A stretch of 64,000 bases of DNA from Streptomyces sp. NRRL F-525 (GTDB lineage: Bacteria; Actinomycetota; Actinomycetes; Streptomycetales; Streptomycetaceae): the NCBI RefSeq assembly GCF_000716605.1, contig NZ_JNXE01000023.1, forward strand, positions 88,043 to 152,042, given 5' to 3'. Of this stretch, positions 8,597 to 16,943 are shown piece after piece. How positions within the stretch are numbered: position 1 is the first letter of the stretch; every line of letters begins with the position of its first letter. The notes under the pieces are model-generated. The model saw only the letters and a list, made by a program, of their open reading frames with translations, was not told the origin of the DNA and did no database searches. A program made the translations under genes and the position numbers.

Positions 8597-10212
8597 CACA
8601 TCCGGAAGACGCCGAACTGGGGGTCTCCCAGGGGCGCGTTGGCACAAGCGGTCAGGGCGAGACCCAGCACCTGGCGGGTCTCCGTCGGGTCGATGACCCC
8701 GTCGTCCCAGAGGCGGGCGGTGGCGTAGTAGGCGTTGCCCTGGCGCTCGTACTGCTGCCGGATCGGGTCCTTGAAGGCGTCCTCGTCCTCGGCGGGCCAG
8801 GACTCCCCGCGCCCCTCCAACTGGTCCCGCTTGACGGTCGCGAGGACCGACGCGGCCTGCTCGCCGCCCATCACGGAGATCTTGGCGCCGGGCCACATCC
8901 ACAGGAAGCGGGGGGAGTACGCCCGGCCGCACATCGAGTAGTTGCCCGCGCCGTACGAGCCGCCGACCACCACCGTCAGCTTCGGCACGCGCGCGCAGGC
9001 GACGGCGGTGACCATCTTGGCGCCGTGCTTGGCGATGCCGCCCGCCTCGTAGTCCTTGCCGACCATGAACCCGGAGATGTTCTGGAGGAACACCAGAGGG
9101 ATGCCGCGCTGGTCGCACAGTTCGATGAAGTGGGCGCCCTTCTGGGCGGATTCGGAGAACAGGATGCCGTTGTTGGCGACGATGCCGACCGGGTGACCAT
9201 GGATGCGGGCGAAGCCGGTGACCAGGGTCTGTCCGAACTCGGCCTTGAACTCGGCGAACCGCGAGCCGTCGACCACGCGCGCGATGATCTCCCGCACGTC
9301 GTAGGGGGTACGGGAGTCGACCGGGACGGCGCCGTAGATCCCGTACGGGTCGACCTTCGGCTCCACCGACTCGGTGACCTCCCAGGGGAGGGCCCCGCGC
9401 GCGGGGAGCGTGGCGGCGATGTTCCGGACGATGCGCAGGGCGTGCGCGTCGTCCTCCGCGAGGTGGTCGGTGACACCCGACACGCGTGCGTGGACGTCGC
9501 CGCCGCCCAACTCCTCGGCGGTGACGACCTCACCGGTGGCGGCCTTCACGAGGGGCGGCCCGCCGAGGAAGATCGTCCCCTGATTCCGGACGATGACGGC
9601 TTCGTCGCTCATGGCGGGCACGTAAGCCCCACCGGCGGTGCAGGAGCCTAGGACGGCCGCGATCTGGGGAATGCGGGCGCCCGACATCCGGGCCTGGTTG
9701 TAGAAGATCCGCCCGAAGTGGTCGCGGTCCGGGAACACCTCGTCCTGCATGGGCAGGAAGGCGCCTCCGGAGTCGACGAGATAGATACAGGGGAGGCGGT
9801 TTTCGAGGGCGATCTCCTGGGCGCGCAGGTGCTTCTTCACGGTCATCGGGTAGTACGTCCCGCCCTTGACCGTGGCGTCGTTGGCGACGATCACGCACTC
9901 GCGCCCGCTCACCCGCCCGATCCCGGCGATGACACCGGCGGCCGGGGCGGCGCCGTCGTACATCCCGTCGGCGGCGAGGGGAGCCAGCTCCAGGAAGGGC
10001 GAGCCGGGGTCGAGGAGGGTGTCGACGCGGTCGCGGGGGAGCAGCTTGCCGCGCGCGGTGTGGCGGTCCCGGGCGCGCTCACCGCCGCCGAGCCGGGCCG
10101 CGGCCAGCTTCTGGCGCAGCTCCTCGCCCAGCGCGCGGTGCGCCGCCTCGTTGGCCCGCCACGCCTCCGACGCGGGGTCCGCCGCGCTCGTCAGCTCCGG
10201 TGCCTCTTGCAT
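8596..10212 (-). CDS. Acyl-CoA carboxylase beta subunit (methylcrotonyl-CoA carboxylase type)
   Basis: 538-residue carboxyltransferase with tandem crotonase folds, transferring CO2 from carboxybiotin to the acyl-CoA. Visible motifs are the N-domain [57 protein letters not shown], and the C-domain [23 protein letters not shown]. The last two are typical of methylcrotonyl-CoA carboxylase beta rather than propionyl-CoA carboxylase. First gene of the minus-strand operon that continues with alpha subunit, HMG-CoA lyase and AcdH. The start at 10212 lies just beyond the TetR operators at 10253-10296. Confidence 0.92.
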   Translation of the reverse strand: MQEAPELTSAADPASEAWRANEAAHRALGEELRQKLAAARLGGGERARDRHTARGKLLPRDRVDTLLDPGSPFLELAPLAADGMYDGAAPAAGVIAGIGRVSGRECVIVANDATVKGGTYYPMTVKKHLRAQEIALENRLPCIYLVDSGGAFLPMQDEVFPDRDHFGRIFYNQARMSGARIPQIAAVLGSCTAGGAYVPAMSDEAVIVRNQGTIFLGGPPLVKAATGEVVTAEELGGGDVHARVSGVTDHLAEDDAHALRIVRNIAATLPARGALPWEVTESVEPKVDPYGIYGAVPVDSRTPYDVREIIARVVDGSRFAEFKAEFGQTLVTGFARIHGHPVGIVANNGILFSESAQKGAHFIELCDQRGIPLVFLQNISGFMVGKDYEAGGIAKHGAKMVTAVACARVPKLTVVVGGSYGAGNYSMCGRAYSPRFLWMWPGAKISVMGGEQAASVLATVKRDQLEGRGESWPAEDEDAFKDPIRQQYERQGNAYYATARLWDDGVIDPTETRQVLGLALTACANAPLGDPQFGVFRM

Positions 10213-10252
10213 TTCGTGGGTCCCCTCGCACAGCGATCGGCTGCTCTCGACC

Positions 10253-10296
10253 GTTAATGAGCGTTAACCATTTCCTTCAGGTTAACGACCGCTAAC
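10253..10296. promoter_or_regulatory. Two 16-bp TetR-type operators in the divergent promoter
   Basis: GTTAATGAGCGTTAAC (10253-10268) and GTTAACGACCGCTAAC (10281-10296) are two imperfect palindromes sharing the pattern GTTARCGNNCGYTAAC, 28 bp apart. They lie between the carboxylase operon and the divergent tetR gene, so the TetR product probably represses both directions. Confidence 0.85.
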
Positions 10297-10311
10297 CTCC
10301 CTGTCTAGAAT
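10282..10311 (+). promoter_or_regulatory. Promoter of tetR, apparently leaderless
   Basis: TTAACG (10282-10287) and TAGAAT (10306-10311) are separated by 18 bp. The ATG starts 7 nt after the -10 hexamer, where transcription itself should start, and no Shine-Dalgarno is present. The second operator overlaps the -35 region, consistent with autorepression. Confidence 0.7.
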
Positions 10312-10318
10312 TACTCCC

Positions 10319-10921
10319 ATGACCACGAGAACCGACGCCCCCACCCGCCGCGAGCAGATCCTCAAGGAGGCCGCGCGGCTCTTCGCCGAGCGGGGTTTCC
10401 ACGGCGTCGGGGTCGACGAGATAGGCGCGGCGGTCGGTATCAGCGGGCCTGGCCTGTACCGCCACTTCCCGGGCAAGGACGCGATGCTCGCGGAGCTCCT
10501 GGTCGGCATCAGCGGCCAGCTCCTCACGGGCGCGAAGCGCCGCCTGGCGGAGTCGGAGGGCGTGACCTCTCCGGAGGTCCTGCTCGACTCGCTCATCGAG
10601 GGCCACATCGACTTCGCCCTCGACGACCGCCCCCTGATCACCCTCCACGACCGCGAACTGGACCGGCTCCGGGACACGGATCGGAAGCTCGTGCGTCAAC
10701 TCCAGCGCCAGTACGTGGAGTTGTGGGTGGAGGTGGTACGGGAGGTGTACCCGGAGTTGGCCGAGCCCAGCGCGCGGTCCGCGGTGCACTCGGTGTTCGG
10801 GCTGCTGAACTCGACTCCGCATCTGGGGAGGCCGGGGTCGTTGCCGGGGCGGGGGGCTACGGCGGAGTTGCTGCATCGGATGGCGCGGGGGGCGTTGGGG
10901 GCGGCGGCTTCGGTGGGGTGA
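10319..10921 (+). CDS. TetR-family repressor of the leucine/acyl-CoA operon
   Basis: 200-residue DNA-binding protein. The N-terminal helix-turn-helix reads AARLFAERGFHGVGVDEIGA followed by ISGPGLYRHFPGKDAMLAEL, a textbook TetR domain (about residues 10-57). The C-terminal domain is the variable ligand-binding part, presumably for an acyl-CoA intermediate. Divergent from the carboxylase-HMG-CoA lyase-AcdH operon with two operators between. The mRNA looks leaderless (see promoter). Confidence 0.88.
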   Translation: MTTRTDAPTRREQILKEAARLFAERGFHGVGVDEIGAAVGISGPGLYRHFPGKDAMLAELLVGISGQLLTGAKRRLAESEGVTSPEVLLDSLIEGHIDFALDDRPLITLHDRELDRLRDTDRKLVRQLQRQYVELWVEVVREVYPELAEPSARSAVHSVFGLLNSTPHLGRPGSLPGRGATAELLHRMARGALGAAASVG

Positions 10922-10962
10922 CGGCGTGGCCTACCGGGCCGGGTCGAGGCGGCGGCTGCGCC

Positions 10963-11130
10963 GGGGTCCGGGGCGGAGCCCCGTGTCGGGGCCGGGCGGG
11001 CCCGGGGTGAGGGGGCGGCTCTCGGGGTCCGGGGCGGAGCCCCGTGTCGGGACGGTGTGGCCTGCCGGGCCGGGCGGGCCGGGTCGAGGCGGCAGGTGTC
11101 CCGGGGTCCGGGGCGGAGCCCCGTGTCGGG
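10963..11130. repeat. Three 28-bp hairpin repeats in tandem larger units
   Basis: Copies at 10963-10990, 11024-11051 and 11103-11130 are identical: GGGGTCCGGGGCGGAGCCCC then GTGTCGGG. GGGGC-GGA-GCCCC forms a strong short stem. The first and third are preceded by related GTGGCCTRCCGGGCCGGG and TCGAGGCGGC segments, so a larger unit was duplicated. The 10922-11315 gap otherwise holds no gene that I can support. Confidence 0.85.
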
Positions 11131-11315
11131 ACTGCTTGGCCAACCGAGTCGGGCGGGTGGGTGGGCAATCGCGTGGGCAACCGGCCCGATGAGCGAGACA
11201 CGGCGTGACGAGCGTTACGTACTCGTTCCGCTGGACGCTCGATCTACTCGCCGGTACCGTGATGTTCTGAGCAAGCGCTTAGACATGGACCCTGGGCTAG
11301 CTGGAGGTGGCGGCG

Positions 11316-12473
11316 GTGCGCCGTACGGTGTTTGACGAGGACCACGAGGCGTTCCGGGAGACCCTCCGGGCCTTCATCGAGGCCGAGGTCGTCCCCGTCT
11401 ACGACGAGTGGTTCGCGGCCGGCCAGGCGCCGCGCGACTTCTACTACAAGCTCGCCGAGCTCGGCGTCTTCGGCATCCGCGTGGACGAGGAGTACGGCGG
11501 CGCGGGCATCGACTCGTACAAGTTCGAGGCCGTCCTCTACGAGGAGACCGCGCGCGCGGGTGTCTCCTTCGGCGGCTCCGGCGTCCACGTGCTGCTCGGC
11601 CTGCCCTACATCAAGCTGCTCGCCACCGACGAGCAGAAGAAGAAGTACCTGCCGAAGTTCGTCTCCGGCGAGGAGATGTGGGCCATCGCGATGACCGAGC
11701 CGGGCACCGGCTCCGACCTCGCGGGCATGAAGACCACCGCCAAGCTCTCCGAGGACGGCACGCACTACGTCCTCAACGGCGCCAAGACCTTCATCACCGG
11801 CGGTGTGCACGCCGACCGCATGATCGTCTGCGCCCGTACCGCCCCCTCCACGAAGGAGGACCGCCGCCACGGCATCTCCCTCTTCGTGGTGGACACCAAG
11901 GCCGAGGGCTACTCGGTCGGCCGCAAGCTCGACAAGCTCGGCCTGAAGACCTCCGACACCGCCGAGCTGGCGTTCGTCGACGTGAAGGTCCCGGCCGAGG
12001 ACCTCCTCGGCGAGGAGAACAAGGGCTTCTACTACCTCGGCCACAACCTCGCCTCCGAGCGCTGGGGCATCGCCTTCGGCGCGTACGCGCAGGCCAAGGC
12101 CGCCGTCCGGTTCGCGAAGCAGTACGTCCAGGAGCGCGTGGTCTTCGGCCAGCCCGTCGCCGCGTTCCAGAACACCAAGTTCGAACTGGCCGCCTGCCAG
12201 GCCGAGGTGGACGCCGCCGAGGCCGTCGTCGACCGCGCGACCGAGGCCCTGGACGCCGGTGAGCTGACCCCCGCCGAGGCGGCCAGCGCCAAGCTGTTCA
12301 CCACCGAGGTCGCCCACCGCGTGATCGATCGCTGCCTCCAGCTGCACGGCGGCTACGGCTTCATGAACGAGTACCCGATCGCCCGCCTGTACGCGGACAA
12401 CCGCGTCAACCGCATCTACGGCGGCACCAGCGAGATCATGAAGACGATCATCGCGAAGGACATGGGCCTGTAA
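11316..12473 (+). CDS. Acyl-CoA dehydrogenase
   Basis: 385-residue FAD enzyme of fatty-acyl-CoA oxidation. The GTG at 11316 (MRRTVFDEDHEAF) is chosen because GGAGGTGG at 11303-11310 lies 5 nt upstream. Motifs are MTEPGTGSDLAGM, KTFITGGVHADR, LQLHGGYGFMNEYPIARLYAD. The usual catalytic Glu position is Gly here (RIYGGTSE); a Glu is present instead in the LASERWGIA helix, the arrangement known for isovaleryl- and long-chain acyl-CoA dehydrogenases. It precedes a TesB thioesterase gene in the same direction. A partial palindrome with core AAGCGCTT at 11273-11280 is a possible operator. Confidence 0.9.
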   Translation: MRRTVFDEDHEAFRETLRAFIEAEVVPVYDEWFAAGQAPRDFYYKLAELGVFGIRVDEEYGGAGIDSYKFEAVLYEETARAGVSFGGSGVHVLLGLPYIKLLATDEQKKKYLPKFVSGEEMWAIAMTEPGTGSDLAGMKTTAKLSEDGTHYVLNGAKTFITGGVHADRMIVCARTAPSTKEDRRHGISLFVVDTKAEGYSVGRKLDKLGLKTSDTAELAFVDVKVPAEDLLGEENKGFYYLGHNLASERWGIAFGAYAQAKAAVRFAKQYVQERVVFGQPVAAFQNTKFELAACQAEVDAAEAVVDRATEALDAGELTPAEAASAKLFTTEVAHRVIDRCLQLHGGYGFMNEYPIARLYADNRVNRIYGGTSEIMKTIIAKDMGL

Positions 12474-12508
12474 GGTCCCCGAAATTACCGGCCCGTAGAA
12501 AAGGTGCC

Positions 12509-13390
12509 ATGAGCAAGGCACTTCAGGGACTCCTCGATCTCCTCGACCTCGAGCAGATCGAGGAGAACATCTTCCGCGGCCAGTCCCAGTCCGCCGTCGT
12601 CCCCCGGGTCTTCGGCGGACAGGTGGCGGCCCAGGCGCTGGTCGCCGCCGGCCGGACGGTCTCCGCGGACCGTCTCGCCCACTCCCTCCACGCGTACTTC
12701 CTGCGCCCCGGCGACCCCGGCGCGCCCATCGTCTACACCGTCGAGCGCATGAACGACGGCCGCTCCTTCACCGCGCGCCGCGTCGTCGCGGTCCAGCACG
12801 GCCAGCCGATCTTCGCCCTCTCCGCGTCCTTCCAGCGCCACGAGGACGGCCTCGAACACCAGGCCCCCATGCCGTCCGCCCCCGACCCGGCCACCCTGCC
12901 CACCTCGCAGGACCGGCTGCGCGGCTACGACCACATCGCCCCCGAGGTCGTGGAGAAGTTCCTGGAGGCGCGCGAGGCCATCGACCTGCGCTACGTCGAG
13001 GAGCCGCCGTACGGAAAGTTCGGCGCACCGCGCGAACCGCACTCCCAGGTGTGGTTCCGCACCAACGGCAAGCTCGACGGAGCCATCGACGACCCGCTCC
13101 TCCACGTAGTACTCGCGACCTACGTCTCCGACATGACCCTCCTCGACTCCGTGCTCCTCGCGCACGGGCGGGGCGGCTGGGCCGTAGGGGATGTCGTAGG
13201 GGCGTCCCTCGACCACGCGATGTGGTTCCACCGGCCGTTCCGCGCGGACGAGTGGCTGCTCTACGACCAGGAGTCGCCGTCGGCGTCCGGCGGGCGCGGG
13301 CTCGGGCAGGCCCGGATCTACACGCAGGACGGTCAACTGGCCATCTCCGTCATTCAGGAGGGCGTGGTCCGGGTTCCTCGGGAACACTGA
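12509..13390 (+). CDS. tesB: Acyl-CoA thioesterase II (TesB family)
   Basis: 293-residue double-hotdog thioesterase that hydrolyses acyl-CoA to free acid and CoA. The N-terminal hotdog contains FRGQSQSAVVPRVFGGQVAAQ and the HSLHAYFLRPGDP strand. The C-terminal hotdog carries ASLDHAMWFHRPF with the conserved Asp of the TesB active site. Follows the acyl-CoA dehydrogenase by 35 bp. TAGAAA lies 7 nt before the ATG and AAGG overlaps this spacing, so either a leaderless start or a weak ribosome-binding site is possible. Confidence 0.93.
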   Translation: MSKALQGLLDLLDLEQIEENIFRGQSQSAVVPRVFGGQVAAQALVAAGRTVSADRLAHSLHAYFLRPGDPGAPIVYTVERMNDGRSFTARRVVAVQHGQPIFALSASFQRHEDGLEHQAPMPSAPDPATLPTSQDRLRGYDHIAPEVVEKFLEAREAIDLRYVEEPPYGKFGAPREPHSQVWFRTNGKLDGAIDDPLLHVVLATYVSDMTLLDSVLLAHGRGGWAVGDVVGASLDHAMWFHRPFRADEWLLYDQESPSASGGRGLGQARIYTQDGQLAISVIQEGVVRVPREH

Positions 13391-13394
13391 GGGC

Positions 13395-14366
13395 ATGGCA
13401 GAAACAGAGGAGGGTGACGGCGGCGGCGAGTCCACCGTCACCGTGATCGTCGCGGCCGTCGCCAACCTGGGCATCGCGCTCGCCAAGGCGGTCGCCGGCG
13501 TCATCAGCGGATCCAGCGCGATGCTGTCGGAGGCCGCGCACTCCGTCGCCGACACGGTGACCGAACTCCTCCTCCTCACCGCCCTCAAACGCAGCAGCAA
13601 GCCCGCCGACGAGGAACACCCCCTGGGCTACGGCCCCGAGCGCTACATCTGGGCGATGCTCGCCGCCGTCGCCACCTTCGTCGGCGGCGCGGTCTTCTCG
13701 ATCTACGACGGCGTTCACACCCTCGTCGCCGGTGAGGATCTCGGCGACCCGCTGATCTCCTACATCGTGCTCGGCGTCGCCTTCCTCCTGGAGGGCTACT
13801 CCCTGCGGACGGGCGTACGCCAGGCTCGCGGCGAGGCGGCCCGCTTCGACGCCTCGTTCAAGCGCTACCTCCGCTACACCCCCGACACCGCCGTGAAGGC
13901 CGTAGTACTCGAGGACTCCGCCGCGCTCGTCGGCCTGGTCCTCGCGGCCGGCGGCCTGCTCGGCGGCCAGCTCACCGGCTCCGGCGTCTGGGACGGCATC
14001 GCGTCCCTCTGCATCGGCTTCCTGCTGCTCTACGTCGCCTGGGTGCTCGGCCGCTCCAACGCCGAACTCCTCATCGGCCGCCCCCTCCCCAAGGCCATGC
14101 GGGACCGCATCCGGGAGGATCTGCTCGGGGTCGAACACATCGAGGCCGTACTGGAGTTGACGACCCTCGTGCAGGGCCCGCGCGAGGCGCTGGTCGCCGC
14201 GAAGATCGACTTCCGGGACCGGTCGAGCGCCGCGCAGATCGAGTGGGCCTGCGAACAGGCCGAGCAGCGACTGCGGGAGGCGTTCCCCTCGGTCAACCGG
14301 GTCTATCTGGACCCGACACCGGGGTACGCGCAGCGCCGGGCGGAGGGGCTCAACCCCTGGCCGTGA
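13395..14366 (+). CDS. Cation diffusion facilitator (CDF) transporter
   Basis: 323-residue membrane antiporter of the CDF family, exporting Zn2+/Fe2+/Mn2+-like cations in exchange for protons. Six transmembrane segments are expected in the first 210 residues. The metal-site helix SEAAHSVADTVTE near residue 40 has the typical His-x3-Asp spacing. A second helix has AVVLEDSAALVGL, where the usual His-x3-Asp is replaced by E-D. The C-terminal cytoplasmic ferredoxin-like domain (GVEHIEAVLELTT onward) is present. It begins 4 nt after the thioesterase stop. The metal cannot be told from sequence. Confidence 0.88.
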   Translation: MAETEEGDGGGESTVTVIVAAVANLGIALAKAVAGVISGSSAMLSEAAHSVADTVTELLLLTALKRSSKPADEEHPLGYGPERYIWAMLAAVATFVGGAVFSIYDGVHTLVAGEDLGDPLISYIVLGVAFLLEGYSLRTGVRQARGEAARFDASFKRYLRYTPDTAVKAVVLEDSAALVGLVLAAGGLLGGQLTGSGVWDGIASLCIGFLLLYVAWVLGRSNAELLIGRPLPKAMRDRIREDLLGVEHIEAVLELTTLVQGPREALVAAKIDFRDRSSAAQIEWACEQAEQRLREAFPSVNRVYLDPTPGYAQRRAEGLNPWP

Positions 14367-14388
14367 CAAGGGAGTTGAGGGCTGCCCC

Positions 14389-15177
14389 TCAGCTCAGTCC
14401 CGCCTCCGCGAGCAGATACGCGGTCATCGGGTCGTAGTACCTGGGGCTGACGACGTGGTCGTCGAGGGGGACCGCCACCTGGACGGTGCCCTCCGACTCG
14501 GCGAGGAAGAGCGCGGGGTCGTTGGAGTCGGCGTAGCCCACGGAGTCGACGCCGTGGCGGCCCGCGTAGCCCGCCCAGCCGTGGTCGGCGACGACCAGGT
14601 CGGGCAGCGGGCGGCCCTCGCGCTCCAGGGTGGTGAGGATCGCCTTCATCGGCTCACCGGAGTGCGTGTGCCAGAGCGTCGCGCCGTGCTCCAGGACGGA
14701 CACGTCCGCGAACTGCATGACGTACCCCTCCTCCGTCTGCAGCCCCTCCGGGATCACCACGATCTCGCAGCCGGCCGTGCGCAGGGCGGCGGCCGTGGCG
14801 CGGTGCACGTCCAGCAGACCGCCCGGGTGACCGGTCGCGAAGAGCACCCGCTGCTGCCCGTCGGCCGCCTTGCGCAGCCGCGCCGCCAGCCGGTCGAGAC
14901 CCTCGACCGTCAGCTCCGGGTCGATGGTGTCCTGGCCGTAGCGGTACTCGGGGTCGTCGTTCACGCCCACCCGCTCCGCCATCACCGCGAGCACGTCCTG
15001 CTCGTCGGTCCAGCGGCTGCCGAGCTCCAGGCCGAACCAGTAGTGGCGGTCGCCGTTCGCGAGCTTGCGGTAGTGCGAGAGGTTGTTCTCGCGGGGCGTG
15101 GCTACGTCGCCCGCGATACGGGTCTTCACAAGGTGATCGACGAGCTCGGCGCGGCTGGGGGTCCCGGGTATCGGCAT
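14389..15177 (-). CDS. Phosphatase-like conserved actinobacterial protein
   Basis: About 262-residue soluble protein of a family usually annotated as phosphatase in Streptomyces; I see no classical phosphatase signature. Conserved-looking stretches are PRENNLSHYRKLANGDRHYW, FATGHPGGLLDVHRATA and LWHTHSGEPMKAIL, with His and Asp residues that could bind metal. The ATG at 15177 is preceded by CACAAT with 7 nt between and no Shine-Dalgarno, suggesting a leaderless message; ATG at 15186 is an alternative. It lies between the convergent CDF gene and the pucR-type gene. Function unproven. Confidence 0.7.
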   Translation of the reverse strand: MPIPGTPSRAELVDHLVKTRIAGDVATPRENNLSHYRKLANGDRHYWFGLELGSRWTDEQDVLAVMAERVGVNDDPEYRYGQDTIDPELTVEGLDRLAARLRKAADGQQRVLFATGHPGGLLDVHRATAAALRTAGCEIVVIPEGLQTEEGYVMQFADVSVLEHGATLWHTHSGEPMKAILTTLEREGRPLPDLVVADHGWAGYAGRHGVDSVGYADSNDPALFLAESEGTVQVAVPLDDHVVSPRYYDPMTAYLLAEAGLS

Positions 15178-15239
15178 GGTTCCCATTGTGGAGCAGAGAG
15201 ATGTGCGCCCGCCCGACGTCCCGAACGCTGGGATGTGGA

Positions 15240-16778
15240 TCACTCACCGGCGACCGCTCGCAGGTGTCGCAGCCCGAACCACAGCTCCATCCGTACGTCC
15301 GGATCGTCCAGGTCCGCCTCCAGCAGCGCCGCGCACCGGGCGATCCGCTGCCGCACGGTGTTGCGGTGCACGGCCAGGGCGACCGCCGTACGGTCCCAAC
15401 TCCCGTGCAGGGAGAGCCAGGTGCGCAGGGTCTCGGTGAGCGCGGGGTGCGCGGCGAGCGGCGCGAGCAGGGCACGGGCGTGCGCCTCGGCCTCGTCGTG
15501 CGGTACGAGTCCGTCGAGCCCGGCGCGGCCGGCGGAACCGTGTCCTGCCAGCGGGGTACGGGTCGCACGGGCGCGGGCCAGGGCACGGGCCGCCTGGGTG
15601 TCGGCGGCGGACCAGTCGTCGGGGGTGACAGGGGCGCTGACCCCTAGGGTCCAGCCGGGTTGCGGGGCGGGTTCGCGATCGGCGGGGAGGAGTACCCGTA
15701 CGACCTCCGGTGTCTGGTCGATCAGCGTGGAACCGAGGGCGGCGCCGAGCGCGGAGGCGGCGACGGGGTCGGGGGCACGGTCGGCTCCGGCGTCGGGCGC
15801 GGCGTGGACCACGACCCACCGGTCCCCGCCGAGCAGCGACGCGACGTCCTCCGGCGGGGCGCCCAGCAGCAGCCGCACGAGCGCCGACGAACGGTCCGCT
15901 CCCGTGCGGCTCTGGTGTTCGCCGGTGAGGAGGGAGAGGAGGACGGCGGCGACGGAGGCGATGGTGTGGTCGCCGGGGGCGCGCTGCGGGGCGGCGACCC
16001 CTAGGACGAAACCCTGACCGGTACCGAGGGCGTAGGCCGCGAGGTGGATGCCGAGGACGGTGTCGGTGGCGGAGGTGGGGGACGTAGAGGATGAGGTCGC
16101 AGTGGCGGGGGGTCGTACCACCCGTGCCAGCTTCGCCAACGCCTCCCGAGCCTCCACCCCCGGTGTTCCCGTCGTCCCCGCCCCACGCCCCGCCGCCGCG
16201 ATCTCCGTGCCGTCCGGGCCGTAGAGCACGGCCCGCCCGCTGACCCGCTGGGCGAGTTGTCGTAGCACCGAAGGGACCGGATCCGGGCGGGAGGCCGCTG
16301 CGGCGAGGCTCTGTTGGGCCTCCGTGACGCGGCGGAGTTCGGCGAGGCGGGCCTGGGCCATCAGTTGCCAGACCGCGCGGGCCACGCGGGAGAACGGGGT
16401 GGGCGGGGGGACTTCCAGTAGGGGGAGGTCGTAGTGGTCGCAGGCCGCGACCAAGGCGCGCGGCACGGTGTCGTGGACCGGTGCGACGCCGAAGCCGAGG
16501 GCCACTCCGCCCGCTTCGACGATCCGGGCGACGTAGTCGTCGAAGTACGTGCCCGAGCCGGCCGCGTCGGTGATGTGGACGCCCGCCGTCAGCAGCAGCT
16601 CGCCGCCCAGCAGGTACGGATAGGGGTCCGGCATCTCCGACGTGTGCGCCCAGTGGATCGCGACGTCGGGGTCGGACGGTCCGGCGATCTGCCGCAGCCC
16701 CAGGTCCTCGCGGGCCAGGAGGGCGGAGAGGAGCACGGGTGGGGTGGGCGGTGTGGGCGGAACCGTGAGGTCCGGCAT
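15240..16778 (-). CDS. PucR-family transcriptional regulator
   Basis: 512-residue regulator. The N-terminal PucR domain (about residues 10-150; TSEMPDPYPYLLGGELLLT) senses purine-like or other nitrogen metabolites. The C-terminal PucR helix-turn-helix has HGSWDRTAVALAVHRNT followed by VRQRIARCAALL. The ATG at 16778 is chosen because GGAGGAAA lies about 9 nt upstream. Divergent from the symporter-ureohydrolase-ThDP enzyme operon, which it probably controls. Two rare CTA leucine codons occur within LGV segments (near 15645 and 16002) where the DNA reads GACCCCTAGG, like the boxes in its own promoter. Confidence 0.88.
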   Translation of the reverse strand: MPDLTVPPTPPTPPVLLSALLAREDLGLRQIAGPSDPDVAIHWAHTSEMPDPYPYLLGGELLLTAGVHITDAAGSGTYFDDYVARIVEAGGVALGFGVAPVHDTVPRALVAACDHYDLPLLEVPPPTPFSRVARAVWQLMAQARLAELRRVTEAQQSLAAAASRPDPVPSVLRQLAQRVSGRAVLYGPDGTEIAAAGRGAGTTGTPGVEAREALAKLARVVRPPATATSSSTSPTSATDTVLGIHLAAYALGTGQGFVLGVAAPQRAPGDHTIASVAAVLLSLLTGEHQSRTGADRSSALVRLLLGAPPEDVASLLGGDRWVVVHAAPDAGADRAPDPVAASALGAALGSTLIDQTPEVVRVLLPADREPAPQPGWTLGVSAPVTPDDWSAADTQAARALARARATRTPLAGHGSAGRAGLDGLVPHDEAEAHARALLAPLAAHPALTETLRTWLSLHGSWDRTAVALAVHRNTVRQRIARCAALLEADLDDPDVRMELWFGLRHLRAVAGE

Positions 16779-16848
16779 GGTGGACGTTTCCTCCATCGCC
16801 TCGGGCTCGGATGGATGAAACGTACACTTCGCAGCCGCTTTCCGGCCA

Positions 16849-16922
16849 CCTAGGGTCAGTCGCGACGCAAGCCCCCCCCGAGACACCGGGGCAACCCCTA
16901 GACCCCCGGGACGACCCCTAGA
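16849..16922. promoter_or_regulatory. ACCCCTAG boxes between pucR-type and symporter genes
   Basis: CCTAGGGT (16849-16856, inverted) and two direct ACCCCTAGA copies (16894-16902, 16914-16922; 20 bp apart) lie in the 165-bp divergent promoter. CTAG-containing repeats are unusual in this GC-rich DNA, and the regular spacing suggests PucR binding sites. Confidence 0.55.
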
Positions 16923-16943
16923 GCGCGCGAAGGAGGCCCCCGT

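Noticed and set aside
10963..11130. CRISPR-like array
   Set aside because: Repeats are GC hairpins with unequal, related spacers, and no cas genes are present.
11273..11280. Strong TetR operator before the second acyl-CoA dehydrogenase
   Set aside because: AAGCGCTT is palindromic but the flanks (GAGC...AGAC) do not extend it; too short to call.
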